DNA of 64,000 nt from Brevundimonas sp. M20 (GCF_006547065.1 NZ_CP041243.1:2619001-2683000); one strand, 5' to 3'. Positions 16,489 to 26,293 are shown, numbered from the stretch's first letter. Numbers and translations: made by a program. Notes: generated by a model not told the origin, from the letters alone.

Positions 16489-17475
16489 CTACGCTTGAGC
16501 GCGCTCTCGGAAATCCCGCAGATAGGCACGCGCCATCGCCGAGTATGGCGCACCGTCTGCGGCCGTGGCTGTCATCTCGGTGAGGATCCGGCCTTGGAGG
16601 AGCCGCAGCCCCCCCGCGGCCACTCCGACAATCGGATGCGCCTGAGTGATCTGCGGCTGATCGATGCTCTGCGCGATGTCTCCGAGATCGCGCAGGAGTT
16701 CCTCAAGGAAACGCAACCGCCGGATGATGCTCGCGCGTTCCTGAACAAGCCGTAGGCGGTTCAGCCCGTAGACTTGGATGGAGACCGCGCCTCGGGCGCT
16801 AAGGCCCGCGTTTCGCGCTCTCTGTGCGACCACGTCTAGGGCGGGCGAGATGGCAGGGAGGGCCTCAGGCATGCCGTCGATCGCTCGAGGATAGACCAGC
16901 CCAATGCCGCTATCGTCCGCGAAATGGAAATGGATGTGCTGGTCGGGATCATCCCGGGTTGGATCCAGTAAGAGGGCGAGCTCGCCATCAAAGGCTGAGA
17001 CCTCGGGGTGAGCGCGCTGTCCCGCGACAGGAAACGCGGACTGCTTTCCAGACGACATCTCAGCGAAAAGGACCCGAAGGTCGGAAACTAAATACGGGGC
17101 CTTCTGCTTCCGCCGCCGATTGCAATCCAGGCAGCTCGGAAGAAGGTTTTCCCAATCCATCGCCACCCACCAATAGCCAGGGTGCGTATCATCCCCGTCC
17201 ACCTTGGCCTTCGGCCGATAGTGCTCGACATCCACCGGTGCCTGCGCCGCATAGCGACTTTCGCAATAGGCGCATTTGCCGTGGAAGAGCGCCTCGAGAC
17301 GCTGCTTCACATCCGCGTTCTTGTAGGCAGCGAACGAGAAAGCTTCCCGCTTGGCGTTGGGCGCGAGCGGCGCGCTCATGTGAGCGCGCACACGTTCAAG
17401 CTCGGTCAGACCACTCGAGTTTCGACGCGATAGCGACGCAGGCGGAGGAGTCGCGCCCCGGCTGACAAACCTCAT
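16489..17475 (-). CDS. HNH endonuclease, Septu PtuB-like
   Basis: This is the probable nuclease partner of the upstream ATPase. The 328-residue protein has an HNH core with paired zinc cysteines: C68-A-Y-C71, H85 in V-D-V-E-H-Y-R-P-K, N110 in D-W-E-N-L-L-P, and C115-L-D-C118. This is the arrangement found in PtuB and retron-associated HNH proteins. The remaining C-terminal half is helical. Its start overlaps the stop of the ATPase gene by 4 bp, so the two are co-translated. In Septu systems ATPase and HNH subunits form one complex that degrades DNA during phage infection. The family resemblance is clear; activity is inferred. Confidence 0.85.
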   Translation of the reverse strand: MRFVSRGATPPPASLSRRNSSGLTELERVRAHMSAPLAPNAKREAFSFAAYKNADVKQRLEALFHGKCAYCESRYAAQAPVDVEHYRPKAKVDGDDTHPGYWWVAMDWENLLPSCLDCNRRRKQKAPYLVSDLRVLFAEMSSGKQSAFPVAGQRAHPEVSAFDGELALLLDPTRDDPDQHIHFHFADDSGIGLVYPRAIDGMPEALPAISPALDVVAQRARNAGLSARGAVSIQVYGLNRLRLVQERASIIRRLRFLEELLRDLGDIAQSIDQPQITQAHPIVGVAAGGLRLLQGRILTEMTATAADGAPYSAMARAYLRDFRERAQA

Positions 17476-19760
17476 CGCTCATACCCATCCAAAGCTTGAA
17501 CGATCAGGCGCTTCGTTTCGTCCTCGAGCGCACGTCTATCCGCCCCTGCGGCTTGTCTGTGCTCGCGCAGGTACTGGCCCAGCGCGTCGGCGACGAGCTG
17601 TTGGACCTTGGTCGAACCCAGTGGCAGAGACGTCATGACCTCGGCCTCGAACGCGCGGAGCGATTTGGCCTCCTCATCACTCAGCTGTGCGCCCGCCTCC
17701 CGCAGCGCCAGAATGCTCGCGAGCTGCGCCGTACGCTGCTCCGCTTCAAGGGAGTCAGTGGTGAACATGTCGAAGAAGTCCGACGTGAGCAGCTGCTCGA
17801 CCGTCAGGTTCTCGACATTCGGCAGATCCACATCACTTTGAACGAAAGTCGGGGCGCGGCCGTCCACCGACAGGCCAACCGACTTGGGCAGTCGGCGAAG
17901 CACAACGACTTCCTGATCGTGCATGCCACGGAGACAGAGCGGATCGTGAGTGGTGATGATGAAAGTCGCCGACGGCAGCAGAGTCCTAAGAGCGGGAACG
18001 ATCCTCATCTTCCATCTCGGGTGAAGGTGCGCCTCGATCTCGTCGATGAGGATGACGGGGGCGGCTTCCGAGAGGGGGCGAAGGGGCTGATGTCCGGAGC
18101 CCATCACCCCCTGTAGGAAATCACAGACCATTGCGATGACCGACCGGAAGCCAGAAGAGGCAACGCTGAAGGGCGTTCGCGTCCGGGTGCCACCGGGCTC
18201 GACCTCCGTCACGATCAGGCAGCGGCGGTTCTCTTCGTCCTTCTCGATCGCTTCAAGCTTGGCGTCTATTCCAAAGATCGTCTGAAGACTCCTGGCGACG
18301 AGCGCAAAGCGGACATCGTCGAGCTTCAACAGCCACTCTTCGGGGTTTCTGAGGATCAGGTCCGAATGGAACAAGGTTTTCACACCGGCCCTGACCGGCG
18401 TCCGCGAACTTCGGTCCGAATACTGGCGAAAGGCGCCATAGGCGAAGACGCGGGGGAGACCTCCAGGCCGCTCGAGGTCCGTGAAGTCGTTCGCAATGCC
18501 GAGAACGGCCGTCTCGCCGCCCTCAAAATGCAGTGTGACCGTCGCCTCCCGAGGTCCCGTGTCAGGGTCGCCTCCCATATAGTCTGGGTCTAGTACAAAA
18601 CCGTCGGCCGGCCTGCCAATCTGGCGGCGAGCGGCGGGATCCGATAGCGCGAGCGCGACGCCTTCAAGGATCGAGCTCTTGCCAGCGGCATTTTCGCCGA
18701 GCACCAGAAGAGCCGCGGCCTCGCCCTCCGGACGACCGAGATCGGGCCGAGGCGGAATCGCAGCGGGCACGTTTAAGGTGAGGTCCTCGAGGGCCTTAAA
18801 ATCATGGAACTGTACCGCGACCAGCTTTCGCGCTCTGTCGACCCTGGACGATCGTACTTGTGTGCGCGTTCGGCGGGGGATTGGACGCCGGACGTCACCC
18901 AGAGCGCGTTCGAAAGCCGCGCAACCTAGGGGCGTGCTCAACACCTGACCGATCGTACTGCGAAGCTGCTGACGTCCATCAGGGAGATTCCGATCCAGCC
19001 GCTCGCCGGTTCGCTTCACCACGCGCCTAAGCAAGGCATACCAGCCACCGCCGAACTCCATGTCGCGGAAGTCATAGGCGACCTTCGTTTCGCCGCCGCT
19101 TCGCAGGATCATCTCGACGTATTGTTCGAACATCTCCCCACGCGCAGCGACGAGATCGTCACGATCGAGACGAAAGACGTCGATTGTCGTCGCGGACGCC
19201 TTGGACTGCCCGTGCAAACCGCCAGATAGGTCAAACGAGAGTTTGCTGACCTGTTGGCGGGATGCGCATGGATCAATCACCAGCGATCCGTCTCTATGGG
19301 GCCACCGCCAAACCCCAGTGTTCTCGCTCGCGAATGACTCAAACAACTCGTGCGTAGGCAACGGCCCGCGACGGTCGTTCCGCACCGGGAAAAGCCTTCC
19401 CGCGGCCTGCCGGCAGCCGGGGCAGATCGGGTAAACGTTTCCCCAGTCAGTTCCCAGCCAGCAGTAGTAGAGGTGAGCTTCGGACGACTGAGCGAGCGGC
19501 ATCGCCTCCGAGATCGGGCGGAGACGGTGCAAACCTAGTGATGCCTTGGATTCACAGAAAGCGCATTTAGCTCGGAAGAGGCTTGATGCTGCTCGGAGGA
19601 CATCTTCCTCCAAAGGCAAGTCTTGACGTGGCGGAAACTGTTGCGAGCGCTGCGTCGAAGGAGACGACATGAACTCGGCGAGTGCTTTGCGCATCTCCTG
19701 AGCTTCGGCACTCCGAAAGATCGTTGGGACGGCGACGCCGCTCCTGTCAAAGAACTGCAA
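17472..19760 (-). CDS. HNH-like domain fused to AAA ATPase, Septu PtuA-like
   Basis: This is the ATPase of a Septu-like pair. Residues 60-120 form an HNH-like zinc module (C66-A-F-C69, H78, N108, C113-P-G-C116) that parallels the core of the downstream HNH protein. Residues 310-610 are an ABC/RecF-type ATPase: Walker A G-E-N-A-A-G-K-S-S near 354-362, and Walker B V-I-L-I-D-E-I-E-A-H near 568-577, followed by the T-T-H-D switch histidine. Translation appears to start at TTG 19760, which has GGGGAGGGGG just upstream. Classical PtuA lacks the N-terminal HNH-like part, so this is an expanded version. Its 101-bp divergent promoter region is shared with the GHKL gene. Confidence 0.85.
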   Translation of the reverse strand: MQFFDRSGVAVPTIFRSAEAQEMRKALAEFMSSPSTQRSQQFPPRQDLPLEEDVLRAASSLFRAKCAFCESKASLGLHRLRPISEAMPLAQSSEAHLYYCWLGTDWGNVYPICPGCRQAAGRLFPVRNDRRGPLPTHELFESFASENTGVWRWPHRDGSLVIDPCASRQQVSKLSFDLSGGLHGQSKASATTIDVFRLDRDDLVAARGEMFEQYVEMILRSGGETKVAYDFRDMEFGGGWYALLRRVVKRTGERLDRNLPDGRQQLRSTIGQVLSTPLGCAAFERALGDVRRPIPRRTRTQVRSSRVDRARKLVAVQFHDFKALEDLTLNVPAAIPPRPDLGRPEGEAAALLVLGENAAGKSSILEGVALALSDPAARRQIGRPADGFVLDPDYMGGDPDTGPREATVTLHFEGGETAVLGIANDFTDLERPGGLPRVFAYGAFRQYSDRSSRTPVRAGVKTLFHSDLILRNPEEWLLKLDDVRFALVARSLQTIFGIDAKLEAIEKDEENRRCLIVTEVEPGGTRTRTPFSVASSGFRSVIAMVCDFLQGVMGSGHQPLRPLSEAAPVILIDEIEAHLHPRWKMRIVPALRTLLPSATFIITTHDPLCLRGMHDQEVVVLRRLPKSVGLSVDGRAPTFVQSDVDLPNVENLTVEQLLTSDFFDMFTTDSLEAEQRTAQLASILALREAGAQLSDEEAKSLRAFEAEVMTSLPLGSTKVQQLVADALGQYLREHRQAAGADRRALEDETKRLIVQALDGYER

Positions 19761-19861
19761 AGCCCCCTCCCCAAACCGTCCGATGCAATGCTGACGATCA
19801 CATGGAAACCGAATCGCAATCTAGACTAGATTAGATTGTCGCCTACTCGGGGGAGAAGCCG

Positions 19862-21436
19862 ATGAAAATCGACGCCGGGAACGTCAACGCCGTTCCCTCA
19901 AAGCGCCTGTTTCTTTCTATCATCGCTGACTACGATCTCAATCGGTCGATCTGCGAACTGATCGACAATGGTCTCGACGTGTGGACGCGAGCCGGCAGGC
20001 GGCAGCCGATTGTGATCGACGTCCACCTCGACCCGGACGAGCAATCCATTTGCGTGGAGGATGACGCTGGGGGCCTGCCACGAGAGGACTTGGGCGTGAT
20101 CGTCGGACCAGGTCAGTCTGGCTCGGTCGCAACGGCGCACGAGACGATCGGGATCTTCGGCGTCGGGACCAAGCGAGCCGTTGTCGCCTTGGCGAAGCAG
20201 ATCGTCATCACGACCCGGTATCAGCACGCCGAGACCTTCCAAATCGGTTTCGACGAGTCGTGGCTGAACGACGAGGACTGGGTGCTAAAGGTGCATCAGG
20301 TCGACGATCTGCCCGTCGGGACCACTAGGGTTGAGCTCTATCAACTGCGCCTGCTGCTCGACGACGACAACATCAAAATGCTGAGGCACCACCTCTCCGC
20401 AACTTACGCAAACTTCCTCACCAATCCCGCCGTTATGATCCGCCTTAACACCGTTCCCTTAGAGCCGCGCTTTTTCGACAATTGGGCCTACCCCCCGGAA
20501 GGTAGTCCGCAACGCTGGTCTGGGCCGATGCGAACGCCCAGCGGCAAGCTCTTGCGGGTGGACGTGATCGCCGGCCTGAGCAAGGAGTCCAGCCCGGCGA
20601 CAGGCGACTACGGTGTCTACTTCTATTGCAACAACCGGCTCGTCGCTCCTGCGATGAAGTCGTTTGAAGTCGGCTTCACCCGCGGCCAGGCGGGCCTACC
20701 ACACCCCAAGGTCTCGCTGACGAAAGTCATCGTGTCTCTGAATGGGGATGCGGACGAGATGCCTTGGAATAGTAGCAAATCCGACGTCAGCACGAAGCAC
20801 CATGTATTCACGGCGCTCCACGATTGGCTGGTCACGGTCGTGAAGCACTACGCCACGCTTTCCAGGACGTGGGAGGGCCAATGGCCCGAGAAGGTGTTCG
20901 TCTACGATGACGGCGACATCACCTTCAACGAGGTCGACGATTTTCTAACAGCCAAGAGGGCCGTTCTCCCGAACCTTCCGGTCGTTCGGCCTCGCCTCCC
21001 CGTCCGCATCACCAAAGCGAACTCCGGCGTCGCCCAGGCCAAGCCCTATGTGGTGGGCCTGTACGAAGGGGTCGTGGCGGCACGAACCTTGGTGAAACAG
21101 GATCTCAGCCAACGCAACTGGCTGGCGTTCAACCTCCTAGATGTGTCGCTCACCGGCGCGCTCAAGGAGTACCTCGTAAACGACGCTGGCGCCGAGCTCA
21201 GTAGCTTGGATCTGGCGCAGTTGATCAACCGCGACAGGACCGTATCGGCGGATCTGCGTGCGCGCGTTCCCCTCCCCGATCCGCTTTGGACCAAAGTTGA
21301 GCAGATGGGACGTCTGCGCCACGACCTGACGTTCGGTCGCGCCGCGCCGAAAATTTCGGATGAGCAGTTGGCTGCAGCCGATGCCATTGTTTCGGAAGTT
21401 CTAGCTAGGCTCTTCGACGTGAAGCTGGCCGCCTAA
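19862..21436 (+). CDS. GHKL (Hsp90/MutL-type) ATPase with possible degenerate HEPN-like tail
   Basis: The N-terminal 200 residues are a Bergerat-fold ATPase. The N box is C-E-L-I-D-N-G-L-D (E32, N36), the G1 box is D-D-A-G-G-L near 67-72, and the G2 box is G-I-F-G-V-G-T-K-R near 97-105. A middle S5-like domain follows. The last 120 residues are helical and contain R-L-R-H-D-L-T-F-G near 484-492. This recalls the R-N-x4-H motif of HEPN RNases, but the final histidine is missing. The 524-residue protein starts at ATG 19862 after a strong GGGGGAG site and diverges from the Septu-like operon. Given its location, a defence role is likely but undescribed as far as I can tell. It is not MutL or Hsp90 by length or domain order. 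Confidence 0.75.
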   Translation: MKIDAGNVNAVPSKRLFLSIIADYDLNRSICELIDNGLDVWTRAGRRQPIVIDVHLDPDEQSICVEDDAGGLPREDLGVIVGPGQSGSVATAHETIGIFGVGTKRAVVALAKQIVITTRYQHAETFQIGFDESWLNDEDWVLKVHQVDDLPVGTTRVELYQLRLLLDDDNIKMLRHHLSATYANFLTNPAVMIRLNTVPLEPRFFDNWAYPPEGSPQRWSGPMRTPSGKLLRVDVIAGLSKESSPATGDYGVYFYCNNRLVAPAMKSFEVGFTRGQAGLPHPKVSLTKVIVSLNGDADEMPWNSSKSDVSTKHHVFTALHDWLVTVVKHYATLSRTWEGQWPEKVFVYDDGDITFNEVDDFLTAKRAVLPNLPVVRPRLPVRITKANSGVAQAKPYVVGLYEGVVAARTLVKQDLSQRNWLAFNLLDVSLTGALKEYLVNDAGAELSSLDLAQLINRDRTVSADLRARVPLPDPLWTKVEQMGRLRHDLTFGRAAPKISDEQLAAADAIVSEVLARLFDVKLAA

Positions 21437-21630
21437 CCAACGCATCACCGACCTTAACCTAGCTCGGCACTTCTGCCGCCCAAAGGCGCCAGTAGCGGTC
21501 ATTTCCGATGCGCCAAGAACGCGACGTTCAGTGCAAGGACTTCGCCTTTGAAGGTCCACCGAAGCCGCAGCGGTTAAACTGTCAACGAACGGCAGACGAT
21601 TAATTTGGCACCAGGATCAGCGCGGTCACG

Positions 21631-21831
21631 CTAGTGAACCCGCCGAACTGGCACGCCTTCCGGAATGCCTTCGACGTACATCACCCCACCCTCGATCACG
21701 ACCGCCGGCCGGTAGGCATACTGGTAGTAGTAGAGGTAGGCGGCCTGCTTCCACATCGTGCCGTTCTCAAGGGTCACGACCGTGGACCCGCGCCAGCCCG
21801 TCCACGAGCCCCGAATATGTGATTGCATCAT
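21631..21831 (-). CDS. Small conserved protein, tyrosine/tryptophan-rich (66 aa)
   Basis: This 66-residue protein shows the pattern W-x-G-x-T-V-V-T-L-E-N-G-x-x-W-x-Q, then a Y-x-Y-x-Y-A-Y-R-P-A-V-V-I run and a V-E-G...V-R-R-V ending. I associate this with small beta-rich proteins found in mobile DNA, but I cannot name the family. Two adjacent ATG codons (21831 and 21828) follow GGAGACG, a fair ribosome site. It stands alone between the GHKL ATPase gene and the convergently oriented end of the helicase gene's strand-mate. The preceding 21437-21630 stretch shows nothing recognisable. Function unknown. Confidence 0.6.
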   Translation of the reverse strand: MMQSHIRGSWTGWRGSTVVTLENGTMWKQAAYLYYYQYAYRPAVVIEGGVMYVEGIPEGVPVRRVH

Positions 21832-21911
21832 CGTCTCCGTTCAACTCCCCACGGACCTTCCGCCGAGAGTTCAAACGTGACCTAGGGGGGCGACAAAAAC
21901 GGTCAGGGTCG

Positions 21912-24900
21912 TCAGGGGACGTAGGCGTCGAGGCGGCACAGGGTGTTGACGAGCGCCATCTGATCAACGGTCCGGCAGGGGGTATCGAGCAGAGCCGGGC
22001 TTGCGAACATGACCGCCATGACTTGGGCTCTGGAGATGGCGACGTTGATCCGGTTCAGGGAAAACAAGAACTCGATGTCGCGGGGCAGTTCCTCGGCGCT
22101 CGAGGTCGCCATCGAGATCAGGCAGATTGGCGCCTCCTGACCTTGGAACCTGTCCACGGTCCCTACCCGGATCTCCGCGGGCAAGGCGGTCCTCAGAGCG
22201 TTGACCTGGGCGTTATAGGGCGCGACCACGAGGATATCCCTGCCCTCGATCGGCCGGACCGCCCCGTCGCGGTCGCGGAAGGCCGTGTCGAGAAGATGGC
22301 CAACGGCAGCGACGACGGCGTCCACCTCCTCTGGCGACGTCTGGCTGCGGCCCGAGTGCACAACGGGTTCGAAGTGAGCGCCAACCAGGGAGGTCGTCCC
22401 GTCGCGGGCCGTCAGGCCCTGAAGCCCGGCACCAGGATCGCTGGTCAACCGGCCCTCGTAGACGGCCTGGCTGATGAAACCGCAGATGGCGGGGTGCATG
22501 CGACGGCTGACGCCGAGGAAGATCCCCCGATCGGGCTGCACAACCCTGTGCTCGCCGATCAGATACTCTAGGCAGGACGCGCCAGAACTGCCGGGGTGCA
22601 ATCCCTGCAGCGGCTGGGGGAGTTGCATCGGGTCGCCCACCAGGACCAGGTTGCGGGCCGAACGCGCCATGGCGACCAGATTGGCCAAGGAGACCTGACC
22701 CGCTTCGTCAACGAACAGGTGGTCGAACGCTGGCTCTGCATAGGTAGCGAAATGCCAAGCTGTCGTGCCCACCACGTCCGCCGCCGATATCTCCGGCGGC
22801 GTATTGCCTTTCACGGCCAGAACGCCCGGATCGTCGGCCGCGTCACCGTCGTCCGAAACCTTCTGCACGATGCTGCAAACGACGCCCTCCGACCGGGCAC
22901 GCGCCGCGATTGCTGTCAGGAGGTTGGCGACTGCCTTGTGGCTGTTGGAGGAAACAGCCACCCGACGGCCGGTCCGGACGAGATCGACGATGGCGGCCGC
23001 GCTCGCATAGGTTTTGCCGGTGCCCGGCGGGCCTTGGATTGCAAGCACGCTGTGGTCCATCGCTTGGATCGCGGCGCTGGTCTCGGCGACCAGTTCGGCC
23101 GACGGATCGATGATGCCGTTGGGCCTCAGGCCATCCGTGAATCGGGGCGGAGAGCGTTGCAGAAGGTCGGCGATAGCCGGATGTTCTCCCGTTCTCGCAA
23201 TGAGACCCTCGGTGACGGCCGCGATCGCCGCCCGGAGCGGCTTGTTGCCAATGGGCTTGGGCGGGATCAGATCCAGACGATCCGGCAGCACAAAGTTTTT
23301 GAGTGTGCTGCGCAGCCGGACAGTGTCGTGGGTCATTTCCGCGAGATCGACCACCGTCGGCCCGTCAGCCGGCTTGGCGCAGGGCTTTTTGCCGGCCCGC
23401 AGCTTCGTCTCTTGGGGCGGATAACTGTACACCCGGGCCATGGACAGTTTGTCCTTCTCGGCAGGGCCGGTCGCCACGAGGCCGGCGAGGCAATCGAGGT
23501 CCTCGATCAGATCTTCGCTCTCCCGCGACAGACGGTCGAAGATCGCCCACCAGGTCGGCTTGTCCTCGCGCTCATGGAAGGCGTTGAGGTCCAGAATCAG
23601 GTCCGCAATCTCGTCGCCGAAGTCCTCGCGCACCGGGGTCAGCTTCTCGCGCAGCGCTTCGACCTCCGCCTCTTCCGCCTCCACCCTCGCAAGGGCGCCG
23701 GCGTCAGGAACCGGACCAGGCGGGCGCCATGGCAGGTCCGCCGGACGCACCATTGCGACCAGCCAATCCCTGAGTAGTTGGGTCGAGCGGCAGTCAGTCT
23801 CGTTGTAATCGCGGATCTGTTCGAGCGCCTCATCCGATCCGGTTTCGCGCCAAGCTTCGTACATGACCACGCTGGCTCCAGCTGTCGCGACGTCTCCGTC
23901 CCGCTTCTCCATATAGAAGGCCTCGAGATCCTTGATCGAGTAACCGGGCTCTGACGCGATCAGGCCTCCCGACACGACCCGGTGCAGGTCGACGAACCGG
24001 AGCTGTCTCTGCAGCTGATCCATGGCCGCCTCGCCCCGGCGATGGAAGGCCGTCACGCGACGCAGCGCCGCGATCTCATAGTTGGCGTAGTGGTAGACGT
24101 GGGCCCCGGGAAAGCGCTCGAGCCGCTCCAACAGAAATTCAAGCAGCTCTCCGGCCGCAATCCCTTCCTGTTCGCGGTCGTGAGCCCAGAAGGCGCGGTA
24201 GCACCAGGCGTCGTCCTCGAAAAACCAGACGCCATGAAGATACTCCAGGCCGTCCGGGTAATAGGGGTCGCCCTCAATGTCGTAGAAGATGTCGCCCGCG
24301 TCGGGCTTCGGCATCAGCGACAGTCCCCTGCCCGCCTCGATCGCCCTTAGAGCGAAGTCCGGCGGCCCGCCGGCGCGGCGCGCCTGCTGCAACCGGGCCT
24401 GGATGGTCAGTCGGCTCTGAATGTCCGGGCTGAGCTGGGGGACGCGCTCCTGCCGCGTGGCCAGCGCCGGCATCGTCACGATTCCGGCCGCCTCAAGCTT
24501 CAGTCGCTGGCTCGTCGTGATGCCCGCGACAAGCGTCAGGCTGTTGGCCGCCTCCCACTCCGCCTGGCAGGTCGATCGCCAGCGGCACAGCTTGCAGGTC
24601 GAAACCGGGGCCGGCCGGGTCGCCGGCCGGGCGCCGATGAAACCCTCGAAGGTTGAGCGGCTGTGGCGCGCATAGTCGGCCACGTCGTCGAGACGGACGG
24701 AGAACCGATTGCCGTCGCCCAACTGAATATGCGCCGCCTCCGGCCGCACCCCCTGCATCTGTTCAAGCAGGTCCGAATAGAGGGATAGCTGCAGCACATG
24801 TTTAGGATCGGGGGACCGCTTCAGCTTGGTGTCGATCACCTCATAGGACCAGCCGCCCAAGCCCGACGGGGTGTCCACCTTTTCGAGGAAGTCCGAATAG

Positions 24901-25232
24901 CCGCCCCAGCGACCGCCGAGGAAAGCGCCTTGGAATATAATGTCCGGCCCCGCTCTAAGGGCGTCAGCGGTCTGCGCCACCGCCTGCTCCAGGGTCAGGC
25001 CATCTTTGGCGATCTCCACGATCGACCGGCCCTCCGAGCGCAAGGCCTCCAGGTAGGCGGTCTCATGGTCGTCGCCCTGACGCTGCAGAAGCTTGGCCTC
25101 GGCCGTGTCCTCATCCGGCGTGAGGTCGCCGGCCTCCAGCTGTCGCAGGTCGAGCGCGCTGGCATGCGCGCAGCCCTGGAACCGCATCAGGTCCGAGGCA
25201 GAAAGCCTCAACTCGCCATCGATTATTCTCAT
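21912..25232 (-). CDS. RecB-like nuclease / RNase H-like / SF1 helicase fusion (TM0106-type)
   Basis: This 1106-residue protein joins three parts. Residues 1-230 are a RecB/Cas4-like nuclease: D114 in G-G-Y-S-D-F, D134-T-K136, Q148-x3-Y152. Four cysteines (C21, C213, C216, C222) could hold an iron-sulfur cluster. Residues 310-500 resemble the RNase H-like exonuclease found with this family: D318-I-E320, and a Y-N-E-T-D-C segment near 477-482. Residues 700-1100 are an SF1 helicase of the DNA2/UPF1 kind: Walker A Q-G-P-P-G-T-G-K-T near 733-741, then F-V-D-E-A-G-Q. It presumably unwinds and degrades nucleic acid. The gene diverges from the WYL regulator, which may control it. Confidence 0.88.
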   Translation of the reverse strand: MRIIDGELRLSASDLMRFQGCAHASALDLRQLEAGDLTPDEDTAEAKLLQRQGDDHETAYLEALRSEGRSIVEIAKDGLTLEQAVAQTADALRAGPDIIFQGAFLGGRWGGYSDFLEKVDTPSGLGGWSYEVIDTKLKRSPDPKHVLQLSLYSDLLEQMQGVRPEAAHIQLGDGNRFSVRLDDVADYARHSRSTFEGFIGARPATRPAPVSTCKLCRWRSTCQAEWEAANSLTLVAGITTSQRLKLEAAGIVTMPALATRQERVPQLSPDIQSRLTIQARLQQARRAGGPPDFALRAIEAGRGLSLMPKPDAGDIFYDIEGDPYYPDGLEYLHGVWFFEDDAWCYRAFWAHDREQEGIAAGELLEFLLERLERFPGAHVYHYANYEIAALRRVTAFHRRGEAAMDQLQRQLRFVDLHRVVSGGLIASEPGYSIKDLEAFYMEKRDGDVATAGASVVMYEAWRETGSDEALEQIRDYNETDCRSTQLLRDWLVAMVRPADLPWRPPGPVPDAGALARVEAEEAEVEALREKLTPVREDFGDEIADLILDLNAFHEREDKPTWWAIFDRLSRESEDLIEDLDCLAGLVATGPAEKDKLSMARVYSYPPQETKLRAGKKPCAKPADGPTVVDLAEMTHDTVRLRSTLKNFVLPDRLDLIPPKPIGNKPLRAAIAAVTEGLIARTGEHPAIADLLQRSPPRFTDGLRPNGIIDPSAELVAETSAAIQAMDHSVLAIQGPPGTGKTYASAAAIVDLVRTGRRVAVSSNSHKAVANLLTAIAARARSEGVVCSIVQKVSDDGDAADDPGVLAVKGNTPPEISAADVVGTTAWHFATYAEPAFDHLFVDEAGQVSLANLVAMARSARNLVLVGDPMQLPQPLQGLHPGSSGASCLEYLIGEHRVVQPDRGIFLGVSRRMHPAICGFISQAVYEGRLTSDPGAGLQGLTARDGTTSLVGAHFEPVVHSGRSQTSPEEVDAVVAAVGHLLDTAFRDRDGAVRPIEGRDILVVAPYNAQVNALRTALPAEIRVGTVDRFQGQEAPICLISMATSSAEELPRDIEFLFSLNRINVAISRAQVMAVMFASPALLDTPCRTVDQMALVNTLCRLDAYVP

Positions 25233-25300
25233 AGTCGTGACCCCCGCATTTGCGATACACCATGGGTAGTATTGTTCAGCTTGTCACCCGTGAGGTCGGC

Positions 25301-26293
25301 ATGTCGTTCCATAAGGCTACTGAACTGGTCCGGCTCGCCCTCATGGCGGCGAGCCGCCGCGGCGTCAGCCTGAAGGACATCGAACAGGAGTTCGGCTGCC
25401 ACCGCCGCACCGCCCAGCGCATGACCAAGGCCCTTGAGGATTGCTTCCCGGCCGTGGAGGTTCGGGTCGACGACGATCGGACCTTGCGCTGGGTGCTTCC
25501 TTCGCGACCGGTCGCACCGCTCCTGACGCCTTCCGCCGATGAGCTGGTTTCCATCAAGGCCGGAATCGACGAGCTCAAACGCTGTGGCATGGGCGCGGAG
25601 GCCGTGCATCTTCGCACCCTCGACTATAAGGTCCGCTCCCTCATTCCGCCCGGCGTGAGCGTCAGGCTGGAAGCGGACGAGGAAGCCCTGCTCGAGGCTC
25701 TGGGTCATGCGACGCGGCCGGGTCCACGCTTGGCCACGCGCGCACCGATCGACGCCGCCTTGTCCCAAGCGCTGAAGGGACCGTTCCAGCTGAAGATGCT
25801 CTATCGGAGCCGTAGCGAGGCGGCACCTCGCGAACGCATCGTCGCGCCCCACGGCCTGCTGCTCGGCGTGCGCCGGTACCTCGTGGCGCGTGATCTGTCC
25901 AAGCCGGGCTCCAACCTGCGGCACTACCGAGTCGAGGATATCGAGGCGGCCGAAGTCCTCCCTGACAGCTTCGCCCTCGATACTGATTTCAGTCTTCGTG
26001 TTCATTCCGAGCGAGCCTTCGGATCTTATGAGAGTGACGGCGAACATGGGCCGGTTGTCTGGCGGTTCACGCCAGAGGCGGCGCGGCGCGCGCGGCGTTA
26101 CGAATTCCACCCGACCCAGGTGTTCGAGGACCAGCCAGACGGCTCTCTGATTGTGAGGTTCGAGGCCTCGGGCCATCTGGAGATGTGCTGGCATCTCTAC
26201 ACTTGGGGCGACAAGGTCGAGGTGCTGGAGCCGGAGAGCTTGCGCTTTATGGTGAAGGATCACCGCCGGCCCGACTTTCCGTCCATGCCGTGA
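25301..26293 (+). CDS. WYL-domain transcriptional regulator
   Basis: The N-terminal helix-turn-helix reads G-V-S-L-K-D-I-E-Q-E-F-G-C-H-R-R-T-A-Q-R. The C-terminal two-thirds is a WYL domain, visible in I-V-A-P-H-G-L-L-L-G-V-R-R-Y-L-V-A-R and the W-R-F-T-P-E-A-A-R segment. WYL regulators commonly control phage-defence genes and may sense a nucleotide or nucleic-acid ligand. I choose the ATG at 25301 with GAGG seven bases upstream. The alternative ATG at 25250 would leave only 17 bp to the divergent helicase start and lies outside the HTH. The protein is 330 residues. It could repress the helicase gene and perhaps the restriction-modification pair as well. Confidence 0.88.
   Translation: MSFHKATELVRLALMAASRRGVSLKDIEQEFGCHRRTAQRMTKALEDCFPAVEVRVDDDRTLRWVLPSRPVAPLLTPSADELVSIKAGIDELKRCGMGAEAVHLRTLDYKVRSLIPPGVSVRLEADEEALLEALGHATRPGPRLATRAPIDAALSQALKGPFQLKMLYRSRSEAAPRERIVAPHGLLLGVRRYLVARDLSKPGSNLRHYRVEDIEAAEVLPDSFALDTDFSLRVHSERAFGSYESDGEHGPVVWRFTPEAARRARRYEFHPTQVFEDQPDGSLIVRFEASGHLEMCWHLYTWGDKVEVLEPESLRFMVKDHRRPDFPSMP

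Noticed and set aside
22596..23777. A 393-codon plus-strand frame inside the RecB-like helicase gene
   Set aside because: The opposite strand encodes the helicase with its Walker motifs; this frame has shadow composition.
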